64,000 nt of DNA. It comes from Pseudomonadota bacterium (lineage in GTDB: Bacteria; Pseudomonadota; Alphaproteobacteria; Rhizobiales; Rhizobiaceae). The DNA lies in NCBI GenBank assembly GCA_023451735.1, contig JAEXYH010000036.1, positions 62,001-126,000 on the forward strand. Reading direction: 5' to 3'. Positions 26,171 through 34,875 of the stretch are shown here, one piece after another (the first letter of the stretch is position 1; each line of letters starts with the position of its first letter). The notes beneath the pieces were generated by a model. That model searched no databases. It was not told the origin of the DNA and was given only the letters and a program-made list of their open reading frames with translations. A program made the position numbers and the translations under genes.

Positions 26171-27688
26171 ATGGTGAAATCACTGCTCGCCGCTGTGGCG
26201 TTGTTTGCCTTGCCCCTGTCGTCCGCCTCAGCGGAAACGCTCACGATCGCCATAGACACAGCGGTCAATACGCTCGACCCCCATGCAACCCTGACTGTCG
26301 GCAGCGATCTGAGCTTTCTCAGCCACATCTTCGACACGCTGACAAAGCGAGACGCCAAGGGCGAGATCGTGCCGGGCGTGGCCACGGCATGGACGCTTGT
26401 CAATCCGACGACATGGCGCCTGACGCTGCGTACGGACGTCACCTTCCCCAGTGGGGCAACGGCCGACGCCGAACTCGTGAAGTGGAATATCGAGCGTGTG
26501 CTTGATGCCAAGAATGCCCTGCGGATACGTTCGACATTTGCGCTGATCAATGGCGTGAAAGTCATCAGCCCGACCGAAATTGAATTCACATCCAGCAAGC
26601 CCTACCCGTTGCTGCCTTTGGATCTCGCATCGCTTTACCTGCTGGACCCGTCCTGGGTCGCGAACCATCCCACTGTCAGCGAGCCGTCCGGAAGCGGCCC
26701 TTACGAGCTTGCATCTTTCCGCTCGGGCGACACAGCCGCGCTGCGGCTGCGCAAAAACTACTGGGGCAAGGAAAAACCGATTTTCGACGAGGTCGTTTTC
26801 CGCACCATTCCTGATGAGGCTGCCCGACTGGCCGCGATCCAGGCCGGAGAAGTCAGCCTGATATCATCCTTCTCGCCGAAGGAAATTGAACGGATCAATG
26901 CGACAGGCAAGGCGAAGGCCGTTTCCGTACCGAGCATCCGTCCAACCTTCGTCAAGTTCAATGTCGAGACCGGCCCGCTTGCCAAGAGCCAAGAGCTGCG
27001 CCAGGCATTGAACTACGCCATCGACAAGCAGTCGATTGTGGATGCCTTCTTTGCCGGACATTCGGACGTCCTGAACGGGCAGGTTCTGTCATCGCTCTAC
27101 AACGGCTACAACCCCGATCTGAAGCCTTATCCCTATGACCCGCAAAAGGCGATCGGCCTTATCGCCAAGTCCGGCATCCCCAAGGACCAGCTCACTCTCG
27201 AATTCACAGTTCCGACCGATGCATACCAGTCTGCCGTCGATATCTCGCAGTTCATCGCGGCGCAGTTGGAAGAAGTGGGCGTGACGGCGAAAATCAACAG
27301 ACTCGATTTTGCCGCCTATATGACGAAATACGTCAAGGACCACAGCATGTCGCCGCTCATGTATCTGAGCCAGGGCAATGGCACGCTGGAAGCCGCAGCC
27401 ATCTACCGGCTTTATCAAACCGGCAACGTCTACTCTTATTTTTCCGATCCGAAGCTGGACGAACTAAATGCCTCCGCCCAATCGGAATTCGATGAGGCCA
27501 AGCGTAGTAAAATCTACCTAGAAGCATCGGAACGGTTCCGTGAGCTGGCTCCCGTACTCTTCCTTTTCACTCTGGCCGCGGACATTGAAGTGCTTGCCCT
27601 TCCATCCGGATCGCGGCGGCCGACTATGCAATCAAGCATGTCCTGTGGCCGAAGCTATGCCGGTTCCTCCCGAACTATCCGGACGTGA
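26171..27688 (+). CDS. Peptide-type ABC substrate-binding protein, 3' end replaced
   Basis: Family-5 extracellular receptor (DppA/OppA type). AGGA upstream supports ATG 26171, giving a Sec signal (SLLAAVALFALPLSSASA); an ATG at 26135 overlapping the hydrolase stop is also possible. The body is normal: NTLDPHATLTVGSD, the PSGSGPYELASF motif and QALNYAIDKQSIVDAFF. After about base 27596 (LFLFTLAADIEVLAL) the similarity stops and the frame runs through foreign sequence to a chance stop at 27688. The replaced end was probably only the last few dozen residues, so the protein may be damaged or still partly functional. Confidence 0.85.
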   Translation: MVKSLLAAVALFALPLSSASAETLTIAIDTAVNTLDPHATLTVGSDLSFLSHIFDTLTKRDAKGEIVPGVATAWTLVNPTTWRLTLRTDVTFPSGATADAELVKWNIERVLDAKNALRIRSTFALINGVKVISPTEIEFTSSKPYPLLPLDLASLYLLDPSWVANHPTVSEPSGSGPYELASFRSGDTAALRLRKNYWGKEKPIFDEVVFRTIPDEAARLAAIQAGEVSLISSFSPKEIERINATGKAKAVSVPSIRPTFVKFNVETGPLAKSQELRQALNYAIDKQSIVDAFFAGHSDVLNGQVLSSLYNGYNPDLKPYPYDPQKAIGLIAKSGIPKDQLTLEFTVPTDAYQSAVDISQFIAAQLEEVGVTAKINRLDFAAYMTKYVKDHSMSPLMYLSQGNGTLEAAAIYRLYQTGNVYSYFSDPKLDELNASAQSEFDEAKRSKIYLEASERFRELAPVLFLFTLAADIEVLALPSGSRRPTMQSSMSCGRSYAGSSRTIRT

Positions 27689-28212
27689 AGATCGAACTCA
27701 TCCTCGACAACGGCCTCACTGACATCGTCAATGAGAGACTAGATGCCGGGGTACGAATGGGCGAGCATCTGGCAAAAGACATGATATCGGCGAGGATCAG
27801 CCCCGATTTCTGTCTCGCCGTCGTGGGGGCACCTTCTTACTTCGACAGTCGGCCCGAGCCGATGCACCCGAGGGATCTCGTCAACCACACATGCATCAAC
27901 TTCCGCCTCCCGAGTGCAGGCGGCCTCTACGCGTGGGAGTTCGAGGAGAACGGTCAGGAGATCAGGATCAAGGTCGACGGACAGCTGGCCTTCAACAACA
28001 TCTTCCATTCGCTCGACGCCACCCTGGAAGGATTCGGCCTCGCCTACATCCCGGAGGAGATCATCCTCCCTTATGTCCGGGAAGGCCGGCTGAAACGAGT
28101 CCTTCAGCCGTTCTCGCCCTACTGGGACGGATATCACCTTTATTATCCGAGCCGTCGCCAGTCGTCCCCAGCCTTCGTCGCATTGGTCGAAGCCCTTAGG
28201 CACCGTAGCTAA
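27601..28212 (+). pseudogene. LysR-type regulator fragment (effector domain only)
   Basis: Starting in a different frame from the upstream receptor gene, RIAAADYAIKHVLWPKL, IELILDNGLTDIVNERLDAG and the end FVALVEALRHRS form a normal LysR substrate-binding domain. The HTH and hinge are missing: the receptor gene runs directly into this domain. The stop at 28212 looks original. It is a 5'-truncated LysR gene created by a deletion or recombination. A GTG or ATG inside could still allow translation, but without a DNA-binding part a regulator role is unlikely. Confidence 0.85.
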
Positions 28213-28240
28213 TCATCCGGATCTCGTTGTGGCTGTGCGC

Positions 28241-28398
28241 GCTAGCGGCCGTCGTTGCCGCCCTGACGAGGCGGGATGAGCGCATGGGAACCGAACGCGG
28301 TGATGTCAGCGACGACGAGATCGACGGCGTCCTTCGTCCTCGCAAGTACGGCAACCCTTGCTTCCTCCGAGGCGAACAGTCTGGCGACAGAAGCTCGC
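28241..28398 (-). pseudogene. Short-chain dehydrogenase fragment
   Basis: Leftward translation gives SVARLFASEEARVAVLART followed by KDAVDLVVADI, a good match in pattern to the early Rossmann helix-strand of SDR enzymes (the glycine-rich loop that should precede it is missing). It is joined at about 28395 to an ABC ATPase fragment on the other strand and degenerates after about 28290. Only some 40 residues remain. Identification rests on pattern alone. Confidence 0.5.
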
Positions 28399-28672
28399 GC
28401 TGTTTCCGCATCTGAGCGTTTTCGATAATGTCGCGTTTGGTCTCAAGATCAAGCGCTTGTCACGCCAGGTTATCCGCAAGCGCGTGGCTATCCTGGAGAC
28501 GGTGAAGCTTGAGGGATATGAGCAGCGCGCCATATCCCAGCTATCCGGCGGGCAGCAACAGCGCGTGGCCATTGCGCGCGCCCTCGTCAACGATCCGGCA
28601 GTCCTGCTTCTCGACGAGCCGCTCGGCGCACTCGACCTCCAGCTTCAGCTGCACATGCAGCAGGAACTTGGA
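28391..28672 (+). pseudogene. ABC transporter ATPase fragment (PotA/UgpC-like)
   Basis: About 95 residues of a nucleotide-binding domain: LALFPHLSVFDNVAFGLK (just after the Q-loop), the signature LSGGQQQRVAIARAL and Walker B VLLLDEPLGALD. Walker A and the N-terminal third are missing, and so is everything after the D-loop, where an IS3 transposase tail begins at 28675. The wording is typical of polyamine/spermidine-type ATPases. It cannot be functional. Confidence 0.8.
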
Positions 28673-28674
28673 GT

Positions 28675-28920
28675 TTCAACGGCCGCATGCGCGACGAGTT
28701 ACTAAACGAGAGACTGTTCTTTGGTCTTGATCATGCCCGTAGCGCCATTGCGGAGTGGGCCGACGATTATAACAATTTCCGGCCGCACTCATCGCTCGGT
28801 TACCAGACGCCGGCGGACTATGCCGGGATCCTCGCCGCAACCGGCTCCAACGCTCCGCGATGTGGAAGCTTCGCGTTGAATCTCGGAGCGCATAAACAAA
28901 TCGCCATGGCTGATAGTTGA
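28675..28920 (+). mobile_element. IS3-family transposase fragment (OrfB C-terminus)
   Basis: Reads FNGRMRDELLNERLFF, then DDYNNFRPHSSLGYQTPADY, the last part of the IS3 integrase core with its conserved glutamate region and the C-terminal tail. The upstream three quarters are missing, replaced by the ABC ATPase fragment. No terminal inverted repeat could be assigned with confidence. It marks a past IS-mediated rearrangement. Confidence 0.8.
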
Positions 28921-29173
28921 AGGACGAGGGCGCCCAATGCGCAGCTTCAAGAATCGTCAACGGGTATCGTTCAGGTACAGCCGAATTGTCGAACGCGCGT
29001 TTACCACCCATCGTAGTCGCATGGTCTCTTCTCACGGACGGATGATCTCAGGAACTATTTTTCACTCCGGCGCTCGAATCCCCGAAGTGCGTTTCTTTAG
29101 TCTATAATTTTACTAGATAACATAATCTCCATCAATTCGGGGCGCTTCCCGCTTCGTTGTGGAGAGGAATATC

Positions 29174-30796
29174 ATGGTAATTCCATCGACAGCTTCCAGC
29201 ATTGCATCTCCTTCCGCCTCCCTGGAACTCGACGCCGATGTGCTCGTCATTGGCGGTGGCCCCGCTGGCACATGGGCGGCAATATCGGCCTCCGCCAAGG
29301 GAGCAAAAGTCGTACTCGTCGACAAGGGTTTCTGCGGCTCTTCTGGCGCAACGGCGCCTTCGGGCACCGGCGTATGGTATGTGCCGCCAGACGCGGCCAA
29401 GCGCGCAGCAGCAATGAACAGCCGCTGGGATCTGGGTGGAAGACTTGCCGACCCCGCATGGATGCGCCGTACGCTCGATCAGACCTATGCAAATGTCAAT
29501 CAACTGGCGGAGTGGGGCCATCCATTTAGCAATGACGAAAACGGCCAGTCGATCCGCCGAAGCCTAGACGGTCCGGACTATATGCGCCTGATGCGCAAGC
29601 GCACGAAGTCGGCAGGCGTCAAGATCCTCGATCACAGCCCGGCCATGGAACTGCTGCGTGATGAAAGCGGCGCAGTTGCCGGCGCGGCAGGTATCCGTCG
29701 CCAGAAAGGCGACACATGGCTCGTTCGCGCGGGCGCCGTCATCATCGCGACCGGCGGCTGTGCATTCCTCAGCAAGGCGCTCGGCTGTAACGTGCTCACC
29801 GGTGACGGCCTTCTTCTGGCAGCGGAACTCGGCGCAGAGATGTCCGGCATGGAATTTTCGACCGCCTATGCCATGGCCCTAGAAGGCGGTTCGGTGACCA
29901 AGACGCGGTTCTATGATTGGGCCTCGTTCACCTTCGAGGACGGATCTCCAATACCGGGTGCGGCCTCCAAGGGTGGCCGATCGGCAATCGCCCGGGTTCT
30001 TCAGACACAGCGCGTATTTGCGCAGCTGGACAAGGCCGATGCCCAGACAGAGCAGGCAATGCGCTATGCTCAGCCCAACTTTTTCCTCCCGCTTGACCGG
30101 ATGGGTATCGATCCTTTCAGACAGCGGTTCCCGGTCACACTGCTGCTTGAGGGCACGGTGCGTGGAACTGGTGGGTTGAGGCTTGTTGATAGCGGATGTG
30201 CAACAACTGTCCCCGGACTTTATGCTGCTGGAGACGCAGCGACGCGGGAACTCGTCTGTGGCGCCTTCACCGGCGGCGGAAGCCACAATGCGGCATGGGC
30301 CATGTCATCCGGGTTCTGGGCGGGCAATGCCGCCGGCGACTATGGGCAGCGACATCGTGGCGTGACCCGCCGCTTTGTCCGCGCCGGAAGAGTGGGCGTT
30401 GCCGATGGACCGGCTCATGCGATCGACGCCGAGCAACTGATCGAGGCGGTGAAGGCAGAGGTTCATCCTTATGACCGTAACTATCTGCGCAGCGCCGCAG
30501 GACTGAACGATTCGCTCGGTCGTCTCGATGGTCTCTGGTCCGGTATCCGAACCGCCGGGGCAGCCTCGCTCGCAGACGTTCAGCGGACCCGCGAAGGGGT
30601 GGCAATGCTCGCCACATCGCGCTGGATGTATCGCAGCGCCCTGTCACGCACCGAAACACGCGGCATGCACAAACGCGAGGACTTCCCAGCTAGAGACGAC
30701 AATCAGTTGCACTACACCACGAGCGGTGGCCTCGAAGAAGTCTGGATCGGCAAGCAGCGCGCGGCATCGCCGGAACTCGAGGTTGTGGCAGCATGA
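29174..30796 (+). CDS. FAD-binding oxidoreductase, fumarate reductase/AprA-like
   Basis: 540-residue flavoprotein of the succinate dehydrogenase/fumarate reductase/AprA superfamily. The FAD dinucleotide motif is DVLVIGGGPAGTWAA (about residues 20-34), followed by KVVLVDKGFCGSSGATAPSG, and near the C-terminal third GLYAAGDAATRELVCGAFTG. GGAGAGGAA at 29161 fixes the ATG. The stop overlaps a two-cluster ferredoxin gene, mirroring AprA-AprB of APS reductase, and a sulfonate-type ABC importer follows. No signal peptide, so it acts in the cytoplasm. It is not a true AprA: it is shorter and the context is assimilatory. Reaction unknown. Confidence 0.85.
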   Translation: MVIPSTASSIASPSASLELDADVLVIGGGPAGTWAAISASAKGAKVVLVDKGFCGSSGATAPSGTGVWYVPPDAAKRAAAMNSRWDLGGRLADPAWMRRTLDQTYANVNQLAEWGHPFSNDENGQSIRRSLDGPDYMRLMRKRTKSAGVKILDHSPAMELLRDESGAVAGAAGIRRQKGDTWLVRAGAVIIATGGCAFLSKALGCNVLTGDGLLLAAELGAEMSGMEFSTAYAMALEGGSVTKTRFYDWASFTFEDGSPIPGAASKGGRSAIARVLQTQRVFAQLDKADAQTEQAMRYAQPNFFLPLDRMGIDPFRQRFPVTLLLEGTVRGTGGLRLVDSGCATTVPGLYAAGDAATRELVCGAFTGGGSHNAAWAMSSGFWAGNAAGDYGQRHRGVTRRFVRAGRVGVADGPAHAIDAEQLIEAVKAEVHPYDRNYLRSAAGLNDSLGRLDGLWSGIRTAGAASLADVQRTREGVAMLATSRWMYRSALSRTETRGMHKREDFPARDDNQLHYTTSGGLEEVWIGKQRAASPELEVVAA

Positions 30797-31116
30797 TCGA
30801 GGTCATCAGCAACGACCGTTGCACGGGTTGCAACATCTGCGTCAACGTCTGTCCCACCAACGTGTTCGACCTAAAGCCCGGCAGCATCCCCGTCATCGCG
30901 CGCCAGGACGATTGCCAGACCTGCTTCATGTGCGAGGTCTACTGTCCGGACGACGCACTCTATGTGGCCCCGCAGGCCACTCATCTGACGGGCATCACGG
31001 CCGCGGAACTTGAGGCGCACAATATCTTCGGCAGCTACCGCAAGGCCATCGGCTGGGTACAAGGCGGCAGACCCCGCCCCAGCCATGAGGTCATGAAAAG
31101 CCTCGACCATCATTGA
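30793..31116 (+). CDS. Ferredoxin-type 2x[4Fe-4S] protein, AprB-like
   Basis: 107-residue iron-sulfur protein with two complete CxxCxxCxxxCP motifs, cysteines at 10/13/16/20 and 41/44/47/51. The tail (GSYRKAIGWVQGGRPRP) has the aromatic-rich look of AprB-like subunits. Its ATG overlaps the flavoprotein stop by four bases, so the two are translationally coupled and should form a complex in which this subunit passes electrons to or from the FAD. Sixty-three bases separate it from the importer genes. Confidence 0.92.
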   Translation: MIEVISNDRCTGCNICVNVCPTNVFDLKPGSIPVIARQDDCQTCFMCEVYCPDDALYVAPQATHLTGITAAELEAHNIFGSYRKAIGWVQGGRPRPSHEVMKSLDHH

Positions 31117-31179
31117 TGAGCGAACTGGCGGTCGGTTGCGGCCAGCCTTTCCTAAACACGCATTGACAGGATCTTACCC

Positions 31180-32247
31180 ATGCCATCAACACGCCGTACG
31201 TTTCTGGGACTGGCTGCGACAACGCTTGCTCTTCCCACCACATTCTCGATCGTCCGCGCTCAAACCAAGCCACAGGTTATCAGGCTCGCCGGGCCGGGTA
31301 ATGCGGCCGGCCGACCCTATGGCAACGGTTCGATCGGCATCCTGCGCGGGCTTGAGCTTCTCGAGAAAGAATTCGAGAAGGATGGTATCCGCGTCGAATG
31401 GCAGTTCCCGCGCGGAACCGGTCCGGCAATCAACGAGGCCTTCGCCAATCAGCAGTTGGAATTTGCCAGTTATGGCGGATTGCCGAATATCGTCGGCCGA
31501 GGCGCTGGTGTGCGCACCATCGTTCTCGCGGCTTCCGGCATTTCGCCAACCTATGTTGCGGTACGCCCGGCCGCCGGCATCAAGACGCTTGCCGATCTCA
31601 AGGGCAAGAAGGTCGCCTTCCAGCGCGGAACCATCTTCGAGCTATCGCTGTCTCTGATCCTGGCAGGCGTCGGCCTCAAAAACGGAGATGTCCAGCTCTT
31701 CGACCTTCAGGGCGCGGATCAGACAGCGGCGATCCAATCCGGCGATGTCGACGTGATACTCGGCCAGGGCAATCAGGTGCTGGCTCTGGTGCAAAAGGGT
31801 TTGGTCGAGGAGCTCTACAGCACCAAGGGCCCGGCCCCCGGTTCGACATTCGGCTCGTTCACCGTGCTCGAAAGCTTCGCCAAGGAGAACCCGGACATCG
31901 TTGAGCGCGTTTTGCGCAGTTACATAGAGGCGTCGCATTTCGCGAGCCTCGATGAAAACCGCGAAAAGCTCTATGACATCTGGGCGCTCACCGGCTCCCC
32001 CCGCGAAAGCTATGTTACGGACTACGCAGATGACGATCTGCGTGACCGAAACAGCCCCCTGATCGACGACTTCTACCGCACGAATATCAAGGCAGGTCTG
32101 GACTTCACCCTGGAACAGAAGCTGGTGCGCCGTCCATTCGAGGTTGACGAGTGGATTAAGAATGACCTGCTCACCAAGACACTTGCCGATCTAGGTTACT
32201 CCAAATTCTGGGCACCGCGAGCTGCCGACGGCAAGACGCCGTCCTGA
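31180..32247 (+). CDS. Sulfonate/nitrate/taurine-type ABC substrate-binding protein
   Basis: 355-residue receptor of the SsuA/NrtA/ThiY family. The leader has a twin arginine (STRRTFLGLAA) and ends near SIVRAQ, indicating Tat export. Body motifs include LLEKEFEKDGIRVEWQFPRG, the GGLPNIVGRGAG loop and LADLKGKKVAFQRGT. It is co-directional with the flavoprotein/ferredoxin pair and with two permeases and an ATPase. The family covers sulfonates, sulfate esters, nitrate and pyrimidines; a sulfonate-like ligand is favoured by the surroundings but unproven. Confidence 0.9.
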   Translation: MPSTRRTFLGLAATTLALPTTFSIVRAQTKPQVIRLAGPGNAAGRPYGNGSIGILRGLELLEKEFEKDGIRVEWQFPRGTGPAINEAFANQQLEFASYGGLPNIVGRGAGVRTIVLAASGISPTYVAVRPAAGIKTLADLKGKKVAFQRGTIFELSLSLILAGVGLKNGDVQLFDLQGADQTAAIQSGDVDVILGQGNQVLALVQKGLVEELYSTKGPAPGSTFGSFTVLESFAKENPDIVERVLRSYIEASHFASLDENREKLYDIWALTGSPRESYVTDYADDDLRDRNSPLIDDFYRTNIKAGLDFTLEQKLVRRPFEVDEWIKNDLLTKTLADLGYSKFWAPRAADGKTPS

Positions 32248-32367
32248 AAGCCGGATCGAAGACCGACCCTGCAATGTCGAAAAAAGCAGTGGCCAGCACC
32301 TTACGACGTTGTCAGACCGTGAGTGAGAGGCGAGCCGCTGTGTGCCGGAACGATGAAGGTGCCAAGC

Positions 32368-33234
32368 ATGGCTGATGTGACATTCAAATCCTATGCGATC
32401 ACGGATCCCTCGCCCGAAAAGACCTCGGAGCTTGGAGGGCGGGTCTTTGCTCCGCCCGGTCTTCGTCTCCCCGGCTGGGTGGGGAAGTTGTTGCTCGGGC
32501 TTGCAGTGCCCTTGGCTCTGCTCGCATTGTGGTCCTACGCCACTCGGCAGGAATGGTTGGCAGAACAGATCCTTTCCGATCCTCTCCTGGTCTACGACAC
32601 GACGCTCGACCTTCTCGTGACCGGCCAACTAACGAGCGAACTGGCCGTTAGCCTCGGTCGTGTTCTTGCTGGGCTTGCAATCGGAGGCGGGCTCGGCCTG
32701 CTTTTCGGACTGGCTTTCGGTCTCTTACGGCCTCTGGATATCTATGTTGCACCGACCATCCGCGCGATCTGCCTTGTTCCGTCGCTTGGGTGGCTACCCT
32801 TCTTCATGCTGGTCTTCGGCATTGGCGAGACGCTCAAGATTATTCTAATCGCCAAGACCTGCTTTCTTCCCCTTATGATCAGCGCTTATGAAGGGATACG
32901 CTCCCGCCCCCGCAAATATGACGATGTGGCGGATGTGCTCGAGCTGTCGAGATTTGCCCGGATACGCTTCGTTGTCTGGCCCTCCATCCTTCCGGCGATC
33001 CTCACCGGGCTCAGGCAGGCGATGAGCCGAGGCTGGAAAGTGCTGATCCTTGTGGAGATGATCTCCTCGGCGGCGGGCCTTGGCTATCTTATGATGTGGG
33101 GTCGCAAGGCTTTTCAGCTGGATGTCGTGTTTGCCACGATCGTCGTGATCGGTCTGGTCGGCTGGGCTCTGGATTTCGCCCTCACCAAATTTCAGCACCG
33201 GATTACCGGCTGGTCCTTCAAATCGGCTGCGTGA
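32368..33234 (+). CDS. SsuC/NrtB-type ABC permease 1
   Basis: 288-residue permease with an N-terminal cytoplasmic stretch and about six transmembrane segments. The EAA-like loop is KYDDVADVLELSRFARIRF, followed by GLRQAMSRGWKVLILVEM. I chose ATG 32368, preceded by GAAGGTG; an ATG five codons upstream has a poorer site. It is followed nine bases later by a second, different permease. SsuC systems usually use one permease as a homodimer, so two genes here point to a heterodimeric channel. Confidence 0.88.
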   Translation: MADVTFKSYAITDPSPEKTSELGGRVFAPPGLRLPGWVGKLLLGLAVPLALLALWSYATRQEWLAEQILSDPLLVYDTTLDLLVTGQLTSELAVSLGRVLAGLAIGGGLGLLFGLAFGLLRPLDIYVAPTIRAICLVPSLGWLPFFMLVFGIGETLKIILIAKTCFLPLMISAYEGIRSRPRKYDDVADVLELSRFARIRFVVWPSILPAILTGLRQAMSRGWKVLILVEMISSAAGLGYLMMWGRKAFQLDVVFATIVVIGLVGWALDFALTKFQHRITGWSFKSAA

Positions 33235-33243
33235 GGAAGGCCT

Positions 33244-34041
33244 ATGACAACGTCGCCGCATATAATTTCCCGGTCAGGTCTTCTTTGGCGGGCACTCGTC
33301 CTGCCGGCCGGGCTGGTCGTCCTTTGGTCGCTGCTCGATGCGGCCGGCGTGCTGAACAGCGATATCCTCGTCTCGCCCGCTCAGTTGGTCGCCAGCGCCT
33401 ACCAGGACCTTGCCGACGGTTCGCTCCCAGGTGCGGCCCTTGCGACCCTGCTTCGCGCCTTCACGGGCTGGGTCATCGGCGCCTCCCTTGGGCTGATAGT
33501 GGGGCTTCTGATCGGATTGTCCGGCATAGCGCGAGGACTTTTCGACCCATCGATCGCCAGTCTTCGCCAGATCGCGCTGTTTGCCTGGATTCCGCTTCTC
33601 AGCGCATGGTTCGGCAATGGCGAGGTTATGAAGATCATCCTTATCTCGCTCGGCGCATTCTTCCCGATGGCGCTCGGCACCCAGGCGGGCTGTCAGAATG
33701 TACCGGCATCCTATCGGGAAGTCGGCCGCGTTCTAGAACTGGGTCGCCTCGCCACGCTGACAAAGATCATTCTGCCCGCCGCAGTACCGGCCATACTGAC
33801 CGGCGTGGAACTGTCCCTGAATATCGCATGGCTCGGTACATTTGGCGCCGAATATCTGATCGGCACCGGTTACATCAATGGCATGGGTGACGGCCTCGGC
33901 GCGTATCTCGCGGCGGCCAGAGAATATGCACGCATGGACCAGGTCCTGCTTGGCGTTCTGTTTCTGGCCATCATCGGGGTCGGTCTCGATCGCCTGATCA
34001 TCGGATTTTCAAGGAGGCTCATACCATGGCGGACGGCCTGA
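33244..34041 (+). CDS. SsuC/NrtB-type ABC permease 2
   Basis: 265-residue permease with about six transmembrane segments. Motifs: ATLLRAFTGWVIGASLGLIV, WIPLLSAWFGNGEVMKI and an EAA loop at SYREVGRVLELGRLATLTKI. GAGGAAGG precedes the ATG. Its 3' end overlaps the ATPase gene by 16 bases. It is homologous to the permease before it but clearly distinct, so this is not a recent duplication. Confidence 0.92.
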   Translation: MTTSPHIISRSGLLWRALVLPAGLVVLWSLLDAAGVLNSDILVSPAQLVASAYQDLADGSLPGAALATLLRAFTGWVIGASLGLIVGLLIGLSGIARGLFDPSIASLRQIALFAWIPLLSAWFGNGEVMKIILISLGAFFPMALGTQAGCQNVPASYREVGRVLELGRLATLTKIILPAAVPAILTGVELSLNIAWLGTFGAEYLIGTGYINGMGDGLGAYLAAAREYARMDQVLLGVLFLAIIGVGLDRLIIGFSRRLIPWRTA

Positions 34042-34832
34042 CCATATCAGCTGCCAAGACAACCGATACGGGATCGGTACGCATTGCCGACGTCTCAAAA
34101 ACCTTCCAGGTGGAAGACCGCAGGGTTCACGCCCTCGAGAAGGTTTCCCTTGCAATCGAGCCCGGCGAGTTCATCAGCATCGTCGGGCCGAGCGGTTGCG
34201 GAAAATCGACACTGCTGCGCTTCCTCGCCGGCCTCGACAGGCCTGATAATGGCAGCGTGAGCGTGGACGGCGAAGCGATCGAACGACCAAGCCTCAAACG
34301 CGGTATCGTCTTTCAGGATCACCGGCTTCTCCCATGGCTCAGTGTCGAGAAGAATATTGCTCTCGGCCTTCACTCGGTCGCGGGATCAGAACCCGCCAAG
34401 AATGAAAGGGTCCGCTACCTGATCGATCTCGTCGGCCTCAACGGTTTCGAGAAGGCGTTGCCGCACGAGCTTTCCGGCGGCATGTCCCAGCGCGCAGCGA
34501 TTGCCCGCGGACTAGCGCCTCGTCCACCATTGCTGTTGCTCGACGAGCCGCTCGGTGCGCTGGACTCGCTCACACGCAGCCACCTTCAGGACGAACTCCT
34601 GGCGATATGGGAGCGCGAGAAGAGCACAGTGGTCATGGTGACCCACGATGTAGAAGAGGCGATATATCTTTCCGATCGGGTCATCGTGATGGAACCTCGG
34701 CCGGGGCGGATCGCACGGATTTTCGACATCCGAGGTCCACGCCCGCGCCGTCGCGATGACGCAGGCTTTGTCGCCATTCGACGCGACATCACCGATCTTC
34801 TCGCTCAGCGAAATGCCCGCTCTGGCCAGTGA
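34026..34832 (+). CDS. SsuB/NrtD-type ABC ATPase
   Basis: 268-residue ATPase. Walker A GPSGCGKST at residues 54-62, Q-loop FQDHRLLPWLSV, signature LSGGMSQRAAIARGL, Walker B LLLLDEPLGALD, H-loop VMVTHDVEEA. AAGGAGG lies within the end of the preceding permease gene. Last gene of the operon that begins with the flavoprotein; it meets the leftward CMD gene tail to tail 43 bases later. Confidence 0.95.
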   Translation: MADGLTISAAKTTDTGSVRIADVSKTFQVEDRRVHALEKVSLAIEPGEFISIVGPSGCGKSTLLRFLAGLDRPDNGSVSVDGEAIERPSLKRGIVFQDHRLLPWLSVEKNIALGLHSVAGSEPAKNERVRYLIDLVGLNGFEKALPHELSGGMSQRAAIARGLAPRPPLLLLDEPLGALDSLTRSHLQDELLAIWEREKSTVVMVTHDVEEAIYLSDRVIVMEPRPGRIARIFDIRGPRPRRRDDAGFVAIRRDITDLLAQRNARSGQ

Positions 34833-34875
34833 ACGGTGGTCGCGCCCAGCCGCAGATCAGGCCATTTATGCGGGG

